From: Deltaproteobacteria bacterium
Lineage (GTDB): Bacteria; Myxococcota_A; Polyangia; Polyangiales; Polyangiaceae
Assembly: GCA_016218915.1 (NCBI GenBank)
Contig: JACRCQ010000021.1
Location: 119,917-183,916 of the forward strand
Length of the DNA: 64,000 nucleotides
Direction: 5' to 3'
The notes below the pieces were generated by a model. That model had not been told where the DNA came from and ran no database searches. It was given only the letters and a program-made list of their open reading frames with translations. The position numbers and the translations under genes are program-made. Shown here in pieces: positions 50,561-59,167 of the stretch (position 1 is its first letter; each line of letters begins with the position of its first letter).

Positions 50561-52234
50561 TCATGGGCTCGCAGCCTCCAGCGAAGCGGTGGGCAGCTCG
50601 ATGACGAAGCGCGTCCCCTGGGGAGCAGCCGGCTCGCAGGCGATGCTGCCATGGTGGGCTTCGACGATCTGCCGGGTCACGGCCAGCCCGAGCCCTGTCC
50701 CCCGGTTCTTCGTCGTGAAGAACGGATCGAAGATGTTCTGGCGGATCTCGTCGGGGATCCCCTGGCCGGAGTCTTCCACCACGAGCCGGACGCGCTCGCC
50801 TGATCGCTCCACCGCAATTCGCATCGTTCCGCCTTTGGGCATGGCTTCGCGCCCATTGCGGATCAGGTTCGTCAGCGCCTGCCGCACCTGCGTCTCGTCC
50901 GCCAGCACGTCGGGAACCTCTGCGATCTGCAGCTCGAGCGCGACCCCGGCCCGGTCGAGCTCAGGAGCCACGAACGTCACCATGTCCGACACGATGTCGC
51001 CGAGCTTCTCGGCCTCGAATCTCGGCTTGAGTGGACGCGCCAGGCTCAGGTACTCCTCGGACAATGCGCTGAGGTGATCCACCTCGCGCTTGATCGCCTG
51101 CACCAGCTGGCGTGCTTCCGTGTTCGTCTCGGGCGCGGTCATCTCTTCTTCGAGCAGCTCGAGATTCAGGCCAATGGACGACAGCGGGTTGCGGATCTCG
51201 TGGGTGACGTGCGCGGCCATTCGGCCCACGACCGCGAGACGCTCGTGCTGCAACCGGTCGCGATTCGCCTTGGAAATGGCTGCAACCATGCCCTCGAAGG
51301 TCGCTGCCAGCTCCCCGATCTCGTCAGGCGCCGCCACGACCTCGCGTGGGGTCATGTCGCCGCGGGCGACAGCGTTGGCGCGAGCCGTGACTGCGGCAAG
51401 TGGACGAAGCACCCGGCGTGCATGAAGGGTCATGCCGATGCCGACCGCCATGGTCAGCAAGGTCAGCGCGATCAGGCTGCCGATCCCGAGCCGCTCCCGA
51501 TCGCGCGCGTCCGCGATCAGCCGATCCATCTCGCGCTCCACGCGGGCCTTGAGGTCGCGGAGCCGACGTGCGCCCTCGGTCTCGTGCGAAAGCAGCACGG
51601 CGCGATACTGCTCTGCACCAGTCCGATCCGTTGCCAGCGCGTCGAACAGCCTCGTGAGCTGCTCGCGGTCCCCATCGAGAAATCGCTCGATCTCCAGGGT
51701 CTCAGCCATCACTTGCGAGGCGAGCTTGCGCGCATCCGGGTCTGCCGACGGCGCCACGCCGGAGTCCGCCGCAGCACGCACGCCGGCGAACATCGAGGGA
51801 CGGACCCTGCGCGCGGTCTCGATCCACCTTCGAGCATCCGACGGATTCTTGGCTTCCGTGATGTGGTTGAGCTGCGCGCTCACCAGATTCTGGTTCTCGA
51901 GCGCAGCGCCGAGCGACAGGAGCAGCGGCACGTAGCCGGTTCGAAGGAGCTCGCTGTCGCGCGCGGTTCTGCGCTGCGTGACGATGCCGTATCCGAGGGT
52001 GATCGCAAAGGCGAGCATCACGGCGACAAAGGACACCAGCAGTCGCCCAGCGACCGTCTTGCGTCGCGGCCTCGTCGACCCACCCTTCACCATCGGCGAG
52101 CCGGTCACCATCGGCGTCCCATCCATCCACGTCCAGTCCGCGCCCAGGCGCCCCCAGGTCGCGTCGGGCAGCGCGAGGCTTGGCCTTTCGGCGGGTGGCA
52201 CGCTGGTGCGACGGGTGGCATGGGCCGTCTGCAT
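50561..52234 (-). CDS. membrane sensor histidine kinase
   Basis: Two transmembrane helices (the first in KTVAGRLLVSFVAVMLAFAI) flank a helical extracytoplasmic sensor region. A HAMP domain follows (RRVLRPLAAVTARANAVARG), then a HisKA domain with H-box MAAHVTHEIRNPLSS and the HATPase boxes (NLIRNGREAMP, DSGQGIPDE, GTGLGLAV). Autophosphorylation on the H-box His is expected. No response-regulator gene is adjacent, so it is an orphan here. The start is uncertain: the frame is open from ATG 52315, ATG 52234 is used, and ATG 52093 near the first helix is possible. Confidence 0.88.
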   Translation of the reverse strand: MQTAHATRRTSVPPAERPSLALPDATWGRLGADWTWMDGTPMVTGSPMVKGGSTRPRRKTVAGRLLVSFVAVMLAFAITLGYGIVTQRRTARDSELLRTGYVPLLLSLGAALENQNLVSAQLNHITEAKNPSDARRWIETARRVRPSMFAGVRAAADSGVAPSADPDARKLASQVMAETLEIERFLDGDREQLTRLFDALATDRTGAEQYRAVLLSHETEGARRLRDLKARVEREMDRLIADARDRERLGIGSLIALTLLTMAVGIGMTLHARRVLRPLAAVTARANAVARGDMTPREVVAAPDEIGELAATFEGMVAAISKANRDRLQHERLAVVGRMAAHVTHEIRNPLSSIGLNLELLEEEMTAPETNTEARQLVQAIKREVDHLSALSEEYLSLARPLKPRFEAEKLGDIVSDMVTFVAPELDRAGVALELQIAEVPDVLADETQVRQALTNLIRNGREAMPKGGTMRIAVERSGERVRLVVEDSGQGIPDEIRQNIFDPFFTTKNRGTGLGLAVTRQIVEAHHGSIACEPAAPQGTRFVIELPTASLEAASP

Positions 52235-52311
52235 GCCACGCCCGCCCGGGCGCGTCACGTCACCCGACCCCTGGAAAGACGGGAACCTTCGGGGCCGAGC
52301 TTGCGCTCTGA

Positions 52312-52333
52312 ACATTCTGTTGTTACAGAATGT
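52312..52333. promoter_or_regulatory. palindromic operator before the GMC oxidoreductase gene
   Basis: ACATTCTGT, four bases (TGTT), then ACAGAATGT: perfect 9-base arms. It lies 24 bp upstream of the TTG start and ahead of its AGGAGG ribosome-binding site, so a bound protein would block transcription. Its size suits a TetR-type or similar dimer. No such regulator gene is adjacent. Confidence 0.65.
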
Positions 52334-52356
52334 AAGTAACGAACCAGGAGGACCCC

Positions 52357-54336
52357 TTGAGCCTCGTCGCCGTCCTGCCCTCCTCCGATTCCCAGACCCA
52401 CGACCCGCTCGCCACCGGGATCGATGCCGACGGTTTCCCCCTTTCCTCCCGGGAGCTCGGGATCGCTGCCAGCATCGCTGAAGCGCTGGTTCCAGCGGGC
52501 TTGCTCACCAGCGCGGGTGGAGAAGCAACCGCACAACGCCTGCAATCCACGCTCAGCCCCCTGCCCTCCCGTTATGTCCGTGGCTACAAAGCCCTGCTGT
52601 GGGCCGCTGAGCTCTCCACGTTGCCCGGCTACCGGCGCCCCTTGTCCCGGCTCGACCCTGCTGTGCGCGCTGCCTACCTGGAGCGATGGGCTTGCTCGAC
52701 CAACCACATGCTCCGGAACATCGCTCGCGGCGTGCTGCTTCCCATCCGCACCGCGCATTTCGACGATCCGGTCTTCTACAAGAAGGTCGACTGCCGCTAC
52801 AGGTTCCCCACGCCGGCGGTCGAGCCGATCGAGCGCTGGATGCGCCAGGTCACCGAAGGTTCGCGGGTCGAGGAGGACCTGGAGCTCGAGTGCGAGGTCG
52901 TGGTGGTCGGCAGCGGCGCCGGGGGCGCTGCGGCAGCCTACGAGCTTGCCAGCCGCAACCGCGCCGTCTTGATCCTCGAGGAAGGCCACTACTTCCGCCG
53001 TCGTGACTTTGATGGAAGGCCCAGGACGGCCTACAGGAACCTGTATCGCGACAACGCGATCTCGGTGGCCCTGGGAAACGTCGGCATGCCCGTCTGGACC
53101 GGGCGCGCCGTGGGCGGCTCCACGGTGATCAACTCAGGGACCTGCTACCGCACACCCGAAAGGACGTTCAACCGCTGGCGCCTGCAATACGGCCTGACCG
53201 AGTTCTCTGCGGCGTCCATGGCCCCCTACTACGAGCGCGTCGAGTCGATGCTCGGCGTCGGACCTCCCGACGAGCGCTACCTCGGCAATGTGGCAAAGGT
53301 AATCGCGCGAGGCGCCTCGAGCATGGGCCTGCGCCACGGCCCGATCACGCGCAATGCGCCCGGCTGCGACGGCGCGGGCGTGTGCGCATTCGGCTGTCCC
53401 ACGGGGGCAAAGCGCTCTACCGACGTCAGCTACATCCCGGAAGCGCTCAAGCGCGGTGCTCAGCTCGTGTCCGAAGCGAAAGTGGAGTCGATCCAGGTCG
53501 TGGACGGACGCGCGCGGGGCGTGACAGCCAGGCTTGCGTCGGGCCGCACCCTCAAGGTCAAGGCACAAGCCGTGGTGATCGCTGGCGGCGCCCTGATGAC
53601 CCCGCTGCTGCTCAACCGCAACGGCCTGTGCAACCAGAGCGGCTGGCTCGGCAGGAACCTGTCGATCCACCCAGCGTCCAAGGTCATGGCGACGTTCGAC
53701 GAGAACATCGACATGACGCACTCTATCCCGCAGAGCTACTCGATCGAAGAGTTCGCGGACGAAGGGATCATGTTCGAGGGAGCGTCGGTTCCTCCGGAGA
53801 TCGCCAGCATGGGGATCTGGTTCGTGGGCAAGAAGTTCACGGAGCTGATGGACGCGTACCGCAATCTGGCAGTCTTCGGATTCATGCTCCAGGATCACTC
53901 TCGCGGACGCGTGTTTCCAGGTCCCCAGGGCTCGCCGATCGTCGCCTACAACATGAGCCGAGCTGATGCACGCCGCATGCAACGCGCCATCGAGATGCTG
54001 TGCGAGGTCTATCTCGCAGCGGGCGCCAAGCGCGTCCTGCCATTCGTCGACGGTCTCTACGAGATCCGCAACCGGTCGGACCTGGACAAGCTTCGCTCCA
54101 TGACGCTACGGCCGGGAGACTTCGAGGTCACGGCCTACCACCCGCTCGGAACCTGCAGGATTGGAACGGATCCCAAGCGTTCCTGCCTGGGCCCGGACCA
54201 CCAGGCGCGCGACGTCAGCTCGCTGTACGTCGTGGATGGCAGCGCGGTTCCTTCTTCGCTCGGCGCCAACCCGCAGCTCACCATCATGGCCATGGCCCTG
54301 CGCGCCGCCGAGATCATCGATTCGCGTCTGGATTGA
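52357..54336 (+). CDS. GMC-family FAD oxidoreductase, long-chain alcohol oxidase-like
   Basis: 659 aa from a TTG start preceded by a perfect AGGAGG. An N-terminal helical region (about 1-180) precedes the FAD fold, [19 protein letters not shown]. The GMC signature [19 protein letters not shown] is present, a Cys-rich turn ([15 protein letters not shown]) typical of this subgroup, and the C-terminal flavin-binding/active-site stretch [10 protein letters not shown] and [19 protein letters not shown]. The layout resembles long-chain alcohol oxidases and related GMC dehydrogenases; the substrate is an inference. It is controlled by the palindrome just upstream, if that is functional. Confidence 0.92.
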   Translation: MSLVAVLPSSDSQTHDPLATGIDADGFPLSSRELGIAASIAEALVPAGLLTSAGGEATAQRLQSTLSPLPSRYVRGYKALLWAAELSTLPGYRRPLSRLDPAVRAAYLERWACSTNHMLRNIARGVLLPIRTAHFDDPVFYKKVDCRYRFPTPAVEPIERWMRQVTEGSRVEEDLELECEVVVVGSGAGGAAAAYELASRNRAVLILEEGHYFRRRDFDGRPRTAYRNLYRDNAISVALGNVGMPVWTGRAVGGSTVINSGTCYRTPERTFNRWRLQYGLTEFSAASMAPYYERVESMLGVGPPDERYLGNVAKVIARGASSMGLRHGPITRNAPGCDGAGVCAFGCPTGAKRSTDVSYIPEALKRGAQLVSEAKVESIQVVDGRARGVTARLASGRTLKVKAQAVVIAGGALMTPLLLNRNGLCNQSGWLGRNLSIHPASKVMATFDENIDMTHSIPQSYSIEEFADEGIMFEGASVPPEIASMGIWFVGKKFTELMDAYRNLAVFGFMLQDHSRGRVFPGPQGSPIVAYNMSRADARRMQRAIEMLCEVYLAAGAKRVLPFVDGLYEIRNRSDLDKLRSMTLRPGDFEVTAYHPLGTCRIGTDPKRSCLGPDHQARDVSSLYVVDGSAVPSSLGANPQLTIMAMALRAAEIIDSRLD

Positions 54337-54348
54337 CTCGCGCGACGC

Positions 54349-55071
54349 TCAGACCTGCACAGGCTCCTCGCGGTGGGGTTCGGAGCGGCGCAGATCCTTC
54401 TCCACCAGCCCGTCGCGCATGCACACCATCCGAGGCATCCGCTCTGCGAACGCCGTGTTGTGCGTCACCACCACGATCGTCGTCCGCCGCTTCTTGTTGA
54501 TCGCGAAGAACAGGTCGTGGATCGCCTCGCTCGTGGCGCTGTCGAGATTGCCCGTGGGCTCGTCCGCCAGGATGATCGGCGGCTCCAGGAACAACGCCCG
54601 AGCGAGCGCCACACGCTGCTGCTCGCCGCCGGAGAGCTCGCCCGGACGATGGGTCGCGCGGGTTCCGAGCCCCACCTCCTCGAGCAGGGCGCGGGCGCGC
54701 ACCGCGCTCTCGGAGCGCGTCTGCCCCTGAATCAGCCCTGGCATCTGCACGTTCTCCAGGGCCGTGAACTCGGGCAGGAGGTGATGGAACTGGAACACGA
54801 AACCGATGTTGCGGTTCCGAAGCCCCGCAAGGCGTGCGCCGCTCAGCTGGGTGATGTCCTGACCCGCGATCAGGATCTGCCCCGTCGTCGGCAAGTCGAG
54901 CGTGCCGATGCAATGCAGCAGCGTGCTCTTGCCCGCGCCCGAGGGCCCCACGATCGCCACCACCTCCGCCTCGTCGATCTTGAGATCGATTCCGCGAAGG
55001 ACCTCCAGCGGGCGCCCCATGTGGTGGAACGTCTTCTTCAAGCCTACGATGCTGACGAGCGGTTGGGTCAC
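54349..55071 (-). CDS. lolD: LolD-like lipoprotein-releasing ABC ATPase
   Basis: 240 aa. ATPase of the LolCDE system that extracts lipoproteins from the inner membrane. Walker [10 protein letters not shown], signature [11 protein letters not shown] and Walker B IILADEP are intact. GTG 55071 starts seven bases after the stop of the permease gene; the protein then begins [16 protein letters not shown]. The family also includes MacB-type ATPases, but the neighbouring LolC/E-type permease supports this call. Confidence 0.92.
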   Translation of the reverse strand: MTQPLVSIVGLKKTFHHMGRPLEVLRGIDLKIDEAEVVAIVGPSGAGKSTLLHCIGTLDLPTTGQILIAGQDITQLSGARLAGLRNRNIGFVFQFHHLLPEFTALENVQMPGLIQGQTRSESAVRARALLEEVGLGTRATHRPGELSGGEQQRVALARALFLEPPIILADEPTGNLDSATSEAIHDLFFAINKKRRTTIVVVTHNTAFAERMPRMVCMRDGLVEKDLRRSEPHREEPVQV

Positions 55072-55078
55072 GGTTCGC

Positions 55079-56914
55079 CTATTCGTAACGCAAGGCTTCG
55101 ACCGGGCGAAGCTTGGATGCAGCAAGAGCTGGATAGATGGTCGCGATGGTGCAGATCACCAACGCAGAGGCTGCCACCAGCAAGTAGTCGCCCCAGTTGA
55201 TCGCAATGGGGAGCCGATCGATGTAGTACACGTCCGGATCGAGCCGCAGCCCGTACCACGACAGCCCCAGGCACAACGACACGCCTGTTGCCACGCCGAA
55301 AGCGGTTCCGATGGCGCCGATCACCACGCCCTCGAGCATGAACACCTGCATGACGGCACCGTCGGTCGACCCCAGGGCCTTGAGAATGCCGATCTCCTTG
55401 CCCTTCTCGGTGACCATCAGCAGAAGCGTGCAGATGATGCAGAAGCTCGCCACTGCGATCGCGATCGAAAGGATGATGAAGGTCGCGATACGCTCGAGCT
55501 TCAGCGCGCTGAACAGGTTCTTGTTCAACTCCCGCCAGTCGCGCACCCGAAGATCGGGCCGCGCAACCGCTTCCTCCACCAGCGGGCGCACCTCGCTCGC
55601 CCGCTCTCCCTCCGTCGCGCGAATCTCGACCCCGGAGATGTTCGTGCCCATGCTGAACAGATCCTGGGCCACGTGCAGGAGCACATACACGTGTGTTGCG
55701 TCGTACTCGTACATCCCGCTGTAGAAGATCCCGGCCACACGGAAGCGCCGCATGCGCGGCATCACCCCCATGGGGCCCAAGTCCCCCAGCGGCGAGATCA
55801 AGCTGATCTCGTCTCCCACGTACACGTGCAACGTCTTGGCGAGCTCGCGCCCGATCACCACTCCCGGACGCACCGGCGCAGACTTGAGCACCGCCTTCAA
55901 GTCCGCATCCAGCCCGCCTCCTGACCAGGTGCCCATTCCGAGGTCCGGGCCTCGCAAGAACGGCTCCCCCCCGGGCCCGTACCCGATGACCTCGTCCGGA
56001 GGTATGTGCTGCAGACGCTCCGGATCCACGAGGTAGTCGAACTTGCCGACCTCGATGTTCTTGCGCAGATCGATCACGTTGCCGATCGAATCAGGATCGA
56101 TCCCGCGCACGAGCGTGCCGGCGGTGTTGGCAGCAGACGACCCCATGGCTTCGCCAGAGACGACCGGTGTCGCGGCCGCAACCCCGTTGACCACCCGAAC
56201 CCGGTCCAGGGTCGGCTGCCAGTCCGCAAAGCCGCCCTTGGCTTGCGTGTCGATCGTGATGTGAGCGTTGTTGCCCAGGATCTTTCGCTTCAGATCCGCG
56301 CCGAAGCCGCCCATGATCGACACCACCGAGACCAGCGCGCAGGAGCTCACTGCCACGCCGGCGATCGACAGAACGCTGATCACGGTGAGGAATCCGCTCT
56401 TGGTCGCGCGTACGTGCCGCGCGCTCACGAACGACACGAAGCTGCGCCCCTCGAGCACGTTGAGCACCACGGGCATCAGCAGCGTCATCACGCCGAGCAG
56501 GAAGAACACGCCGGAGAACAGCGCCACCATGCGCACTACCTCGTGGCGCATCACGAAGTGCGTTCCCCTGGCCTGCGGTAGTCGCGTCGAAATCGCAGTG
56601 AGCACGCCGAAGGTGAGACCGAAGAGCACCGTGGCTCCTCCGACGAGCGGCTTTCGGTACCGACGAATCCACGAGATGAATCGGGATGGACCGCGATCCG
56701 TGGCCGGGCCCCCCATCGCAAGCCCCCACACGCCTTTGACGATCCCGAGGAACCCCAGCACCATGGTGGGGAAGCCGGCCAGGCGCCAGTTGCGCGCGAC
56801 GAAACCGGCAGCCTCCTTGGCAGGGTGCAGCGTCTGGAAGATGGCCAGTGCGACCCCGACGGCAATCATCAAGGCGCCGATGGCAATGTCGCGGCGAGGG
56901 CTGGGTTTGGACAT
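55079..56914 (-). CDS. LolC/E-family permease with extra N-terminal membrane domain
   Basis: 611 aa, about 200 longer than standard LolC/LolE. Residues 1-155 hold four extra hydrophobic segments (about 11-30, 46-66, 86-107, 126-150) not found in classical Lol permeases. The usual FtsX/MacB architecture follows: one helix (SGFLTVISVLSIAGVAVSS), a large periplasmic domain with GFGADLKRKILG, and three C-terminal helices (MQVFMLEGVVIGAIGTAFGV). A single permease gene suggests a homodimeric complex with LolD. The gene starts two bases after the lysS stop. Confidence 0.88.
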   Translation of the reverse strand: MSKPSPRRDIAIGALMIAVGVALAIFQTLHPAKEAAGFVARNWRLAGFPTMVLGFLGIVKGVWGLAMGGPATDRGPSRFISWIRRYRKPLVGGATVLFGLTFGVLTAISTRLPQARGTHFVMRHEVVRMVALFSGVFFLLGVMTLLMPVVLNVLEGRSFVSFVSARHVRATKSGFLTVISVLSIAGVAVSSCALVSVVSIMGGFGADLKRKILGNNAHITIDTQAKGGFADWQPTLDRVRVVNGVAAATPVVSGEAMGSSAANTAGTLVRGIDPDSIGNVIDLRKNIEVGKFDYLVDPERLQHIPPDEVIGYGPGGEPFLRGPDLGMGTWSGGGLDADLKAVLKSAPVRPGVVIGRELAKTLHVYVGDEISLISPLGDLGPMGVMPRMRRFRVAGIFYSGMYEYDATHVYVLLHVAQDLFSMGTNISGVEIRATEGERASEVRPLVEEAVARPDLRVRDWRELNKNLFSALKLERIATFIILSIAIAVASFCIICTLLLMVTEKGKEIGILKALGSTDGAVMQVFMLEGVVIGAIGTAFGVATGVSLCLGLSWYGLRLDPDVYYIDRLPIAINWGDYLLVAASALVICTIATIYPALAASKLRPVEALRYE

Positions 56915-56916
56915 GG

Positions 56917-58638
56917 TCAGCGTTCAGGTCGCAGCAGCGGGAAGAGTATCACCTCGCGAATCGAATCCTGGGCCGTGAGCATCATCGTGAGCCGATCGAT
57001 GCCCATCCCGAACCCGGCCGTGGGCGGCAGCCCGTGCTCCAGGGCCCGGATGTAGTCCTCATCGTAGTCCATGGTCTCCTCTGCGCCACGAGCCTTCTTT
57101 GCAACCTGCTGGCGGAATCTTTCAGCCTGATCTTCAGGGTCGTTCAGCTCGCTGAACGCGTTGCACAGCTCCTTGCCATGCACGAACAGCTCGAATCGAT
57201 CCACCAGGCTCGAGTCCCCGCCCGCTCGCGTCTGACGTCGCGCGAGAGGCGACACGTCTACCGGATGGTCGGTCACGAACACCGGAATGCTCTTGCCATC
57301 CTGCTGGAAAAGCCGGGGTAGATTCGGCTCGACCAGCAGCTCGTAGAGCAGGAACACCCGCTCGCCGTGGCTGTCGCTCATGGCCATCTGCTTGCGCGTG
57401 GTCGCATCAAGGCCGACAGACGGCTCGGATCGTCCCTTGTCGAAGGCCTGCTTCAGAAGCTCCGGATCCTTGAGCGCCGCCGCGGTCACTCCGGCCGCCC
57501 GCATCTTGTCCGCGAGCGAGCGGGCGTCCTGCTCCAGCGCCTGGTCCACCTCCGGGTCCAGTCGCATCTCGAGCAGACCGATCATCGTCTTGCGCACGAA
57601 CGGCTGATCGAGCCGGAAGCTCCTCTTTTCGACCCACTGCGCGTGCTCGGACGGCATCTGCCGCCTCAGCTCCGCGTCCGTGTGCCGAAGCATCTGCTCG
57701 GTCATGTCCATCAGCGTGTCGTACGTCGCGTACGCCCGGTAGAACTCGAGCATGGTGAACTCGGGATTGTGCCTCGTGGACACCCCTTCGTTGCGGTACG
57801 CCCGCCCAAGCTCGTAGACGCGCTCCAGCCCGCCCACCACGAGCCGCTTGAGGTACAGCTCCGGCGCCACCCGCATGTACAGATCGAGATCGAGCGCGTT
57901 GTGGTGCGTCGTGAACGGACGCGCCGTCGCCCCTCCCACCAGGGTCGTCATGGTCGGCGTCTCGACCTCGATGAACCCCAATTCGTCGAGGAATGACCTC
58001 AAAGATCGAACGATGAACGCCCGCGCCTTGAAGATGGAGCGCACGTCGGGATTGGAGATCAGATCCACGTATCGGCGCCGGTACCGCACTTCGACGTCGG
58101 TCAGGCCGTGCCACTTCTCCGGAAGCGGAAGAAACGCCTTGGTCAGCAAGCGAAGGGACGTGGCCTCGACCGACAGCTCGCCGGTCTTGGTCACCATCAC
58201 GCGCCCTGAGACCTGGACGTGGTCCGCGACGTCGATCTCCTCGAGCCTCGAAAACGCTTCGCCAAGACAATCCTTGCGACAGAACAGCTGGACGTCGCCC
58301 ACTCTGTCCCGCAGCCGCAGGAAACCTGCCTTGCCAAAGGAGCGCGCCGCCACGACCCTGCCAACCACGGTCACCTGGTCCGCCCAGGGTGCCGACGCGT
58401 TCAACGCCTGCACCTTCTGTGGATCGTACTTGTCGTCCTCGCCCCGCGCGCTGACGTAATGCACGCGCAGCGTCTCGAGGTCGGTGATCGCCGACGGATC
58501 GATGTCGTTGGTGAATGGATCCTCGCCGCGAGCGCGGATCTTCTCCGCCTTCGCGATGCGTGCAGCACGCAGCGTCTGTTCCGAGGTGGCCTGCTGGGGC
58601 TGGGCCGGTTCGTTGGGGGTTTCTTTTGTGTCTGTCAT
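56917..58638 (-). CDS. lysS: lysyl-tRNA synthetase, class II
   Basis: 573 aa, longer than usual (about 500) mainly through a Gln/Pro-rich N-terminal tail and an insert around residues 350-430. The OB-fold anticodon domain and the catalytic core are present: motif 2 (VYELGRAYRNEGVSTRHNPE followed by FTMLEF) and motif 3 (GFGMGIDRLTMML). It precedes lolC and lolD in a tight operon, an order known in deltaproteobacteria. Only 34 bp separate its start from that of tadA on the other strand. Confidence 0.96.
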   Translation of the reverse strand: MTDTKETPNEPAQPQQATSEQTLRAARIAKAEKIRARGEDPFTNDIDPSAITDLETLRVHYVSARGEDDKYDPQKVQALNASAPWADQVTVVGRVVAARSFGKAGFLRLRDRVGDVQLFCRKDCLGEAFSRLEEIDVADHVQVSGRVMVTKTGELSVEATSLRLLTKAFLPLPEKWHGLTDVEVRYRRRYVDLISNPDVRSIFKARAFIVRSLRSFLDELGFIEVETPTMTTLVGGATARPFTTHHNALDLDLYMRVAPELYLKRLVVGGLERVYELGRAYRNEGVSTRHNPEFTMLEFYRAYATYDTLMDMTEQMLRHTDAELRRQMPSEHAQWVEKRSFRLDQPFVRKTMIGLLEMRLDPEVDQALEQDARSLADKMRAAGVTAAALKDPELLKQAFDKGRSEPSVGLDATTRKQMAMSDSHGERVFLLYELLVEPNLPRLFQQDGKSIPVFVTDHPVDVSPLARRQTRAGGDSSLVDRFELFVHGKELCNAFSELNDPEDQAERFRQQVAKKARGAEETMDYDEDYIRALEHGLPPTAGFGMGIDRLTMMLTAQDSIREVILFPLLRPER

Positions 58639-58672
58639 CGGGCGAATCGGGCTCTAGCGTGATAAGTACGGG

Positions 58673-59167
58673 TTGTCCACGGAGCCCTTTGCCTTGCCCT
58701 CGGAAGCAGACCTCGAGCTGATGAATCTGGCCCTGGAGCAGGCAGATCTCGCTGCCCTCGACGGCGACGTGCCGGTGGGGTGCGTGGTGGTCGACGACCA
58801 GGGGCAGGTGCTCGGACGTGGGAGAAATCGGCGGGAAATCGACAAGGATCCCACCGCCCACGCAGAGCTCGTGGCGCTGCGCGAGGCTGCCCGGACCCAG
58901 GGCACCTGGCACCTGTGCGATGCCACGCTCTACGTCACCGTCGAGCCGTGCCCGATGTGCGCAGGCGCCATCGTCAACGCGCGGGTCCGTCGCGTCGTGT
59001 ATGGCTGCGACGATCCCAAGGCCGGCGCAGTGCGCTCCCTGTTCACCCTGCTCGGAGATCCGCGGCTCAACCATCAGGTCGAAGTCGAGCCTGGCGTGCT
59101 CGCGGACGCCTGCGCGGATCGACTTCGAAGCTTCTTCGCCGCCCTTCGACGCTCCGGCAAGAAGTAG
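58673..59167 (+). CDS. tadA: tRNA-specific adenosine deaminase
   Basis: 164 aa. Converts A34 to inosine in the tRNA anticodon wobble position. The zinc site is complete: PTAHAEL (His and catalytic Glu) and EPCPMCAGA (two Cys). The TTG start at 58673 preserves the first helix (LELMNLALEQADLAAL), which an ATG at 58721 would truncate. The C-terminal tail is typical. It converges on the transglycosylase gene with no spacer between stops. Confidence 0.94.
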   Translation: MSTEPFALPSEADLELMNLALEQADLAALDGDVPVGCVVVDDQGQVLGRGRNRREIDKDPTAHAELVALREAARTQGTWHLCDATLYVTVEPCPMCAGAIVNARVRRVVYGCDDPKAGAVRSLFTLLGDPRLNHQVEVEPGVLADACADRLRSFFAALRRSGKK

